NCBI GenBank assembly: GCA_035640715.1
Contig: DASQVO010000200.1
Location: 1-14,361 of the forward strand
Length of the DNA: 14,361 nucleotides
Reading direction: 5' to 3'
DNA from: DASQVO01 sp035640715
GTDB lineage: Bacteria > Actinomycetota > Actinomycetes > Streptosporangiales > Streptosporangiaceae
Part shown: in pieces, positions 13,830-14,361 of the stretch
Position numbering within the stretch: position 1 is the stretch's first letter
How the letters are laid out: each line of letters starts with the position of its first letter
Program-made: the position numbers and the translations under genes
The notes under the pieces: model-generated
Seen by the model: the letters and a program-made list of their open reading frames with translations, nothing else
The model's database searches: none
Told to the model about the DNA's origin: nothing

Positions 13830-14361
13830 TTTTATCTCCTTTAACTGGGGTTTCTTCAGGACAATGGCTGTGTTGAATCCTCCGTAACCGCGGGCGGTAA
13901 CCATGGCGGTACGGATCTCGGCCTGCCGCGGCTTCGCGCGGACAAGGTCGATCGCGCAGTCCGGCGCTAGATCGGTGACGCCCATCGTGGGCGGGATGAC
14001 ACCGTCCCGCATGGAGAGCAGGGCGGTGGCGAGATCGAGCGCCGCGCCGCCGCCGTTGAGGCGGCCCGTCATCGTCTTGGGCGCGGTGACCGGCACGCCG
14101 GCCGGGCCGAAGACCGAGGAGATCGCGGCGGCTTCGCACCTGTCGAGTTCCGGCACCCCGGCTGCGTCCGCGAAGAGGACATCGATATCTCCGGCCGTAA
14201 GGCCGGCGTCGGCCAGTGCGAGCTCCATGGCCCGCCGCAGTCCCGGTTCTCGCCCAGAGCCTGGCCGCGGATCGAAGGTCGCAGCCTGGCCGATGATCTC
14301 GCCGTAGATGTGCGGCGCGCAGCGGGCACGCGCGTCGGCCGCGTTCTCGATGACCAGCATC
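13449..14361 (-). CDS. Chain length factor (KS-beta) C-terminal part reading through in frame into ACP (N-terminus outside window)
   Basis: One open frame runs from the right edge to 13449 with no stop. Its first 177 visible residues are the C-terminal part of a type II PKS chain length factor: MLVIENAADARARC, IYGEIIGQAATFDP, PKTMTGRLNGGGAALDLA, DGVIPPTMG and RGYGGFNTAIVL. At the position where catalytic KS-alpha subunits have GHSLGA around a catalytic His, this protein has GRLNGGGA, the KS-beta pattern. KS-beta pairs with KS-alpha and sets chain length and primer decarboxylation; its key Gln would lie upstream of this window. The family normally ends just after this conserved C-terminus. Here the frame continues through LKKPQLKEIK straight into the ACP. 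A TAA at 13841-13843, joined to the ACP ribosome binding site, lies one frame away; removing one base of the run at 13847-13850 would give a normal LKKPS end. Confidence 0.85.
   Translation of the reverse strand, partial: MLVIENAADARARCAPHIYGEIIGQAATFDPRPGSGREPGLRRAMELALADAGLTAGDIDVLFADAAGVPELDRCEAAAISSVFGPAGVPVTAPKTMTGRLNGGGAALDLATALLSMRDGVIPPTMGVTDLAPDCAIDLVRAKPRQAEIRTAMVTARGYGGFNTAIVLKKPQLKEIKMPEFAVNSSFTLNDLREVMRTCAGIDESVDLDSDIGGRTFEDLGYDSLAVLEMTAKIQNMLGVVITDDAARELTTPQSLVDHVAAQLTGHQAAISQLCSRRLRRTSWQDTLTTRLSLTRPWTSSGK
13529..13585. repeat. 11-bp direct repeat with 46-bp period at the ACP 3' end
   Basis: GGCGGCTACAT occurs exactly at 13529-13539 and 13575-13585. In the coding strand this is ATGTAGCCGCC, read as His-Val-Ala-Ala in the ACP frame in the first copy and one frame later in the second, directly before GGT TAA. 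The 46-bp period is not a multiple of three, so collapsing the repeat would restore an 86-residue ACP ending HVAAG with a TAA at the usual place. Confidence 0.7.
13836..13840 (-). promoter_or_regulatory. Strong ribosome binding site for the ACP inside the fused frame
   Basis: AGGAG, within AAAGGAGATAAAA, lies six bases before the ACP ATG at 13829. It is as good as any ribosome binding site in the window and is immediately preceded by an out-of-frame TAA. It is the main evidence that the ACP was, or still is, a separate cistron. Confidence 0.75.

Overview
The window is about 70% GC, with strong G/C third-position bias and GTG as well as ATG starts. It also carries a type II polyketide synthase (PKS) fragment and an F420-type luciferase-like oxidoreductase. 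Together these point to a Streptomyces-like or related filamentous actinomycete; I cannot name the species. No RNA genes, CRISPR arrays or transposases are visible, and no gene-free stretch exceeds about 220 bases.

Layout. (1) 1-1459, plus strand: the 3' end of a membrane-anchored molybdopterin oxidoreductase (sulfite oxidase fold, Mo-ligand Cys visible), followed at once by a four-helix membrane protein. (2) 1515-3381, minus strand: an aldo/keto reductase and an LLM-class oxidoreductase, probably one operon, with a duplicated motif between them that matches the 16S rRNA anti-Shine-Dalgarno sequence. (3) 3515-7635, minus strand: a complete FbpABC-like ABC importer (lipoprotein, fused double permease, ATPase). 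It has operator-like repeats upstream and a 17-bp perfect hairpin at the lipoprotein/permease boundary. (4) 7856-9538: a minus-strand gene with a ChrB-type N-terminal domain, divergent from a plus-strand pair encoding an FTR1-like ExxE membrane protein and a 68-residue membrane protein. (5) 9661-14361, minus strand: the edge of an aromatic (type II) polyketide cluster. In transcription order it reads chain length factor (KS-beta, C-terminal part), ACP, TcmN/WhiE-VI-type aromatase/cyclase, an ABM-ABM-FAD monooxygenase fusion, and a sulfotransferase-like protein.

How the parts fit. Regions 3 and 4 may both concern metal (iron-type) transport, but the substrates are inferred. Region 5 is a coherent pathway segment: the minimal PKS makes the poly-beta-ketone, the cyclase closes the first ring, the monooxygenase oxidises the aromatic product, and the sulfotransferase-like protein may decorate it.

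The most unusual observation is in region 5. The chain length factor and the ACP share one uninterrupted reading frame with no stop codon between them, although the ACP keeps its own strong ribosome binding site. The ACP frame then runs 64 nt into the cyclase gene. In both places a TAA fused to the next gene's ribosome binding site sits one frame away, so either a real fusion or small indels (biological or sequencing) must be invoked.
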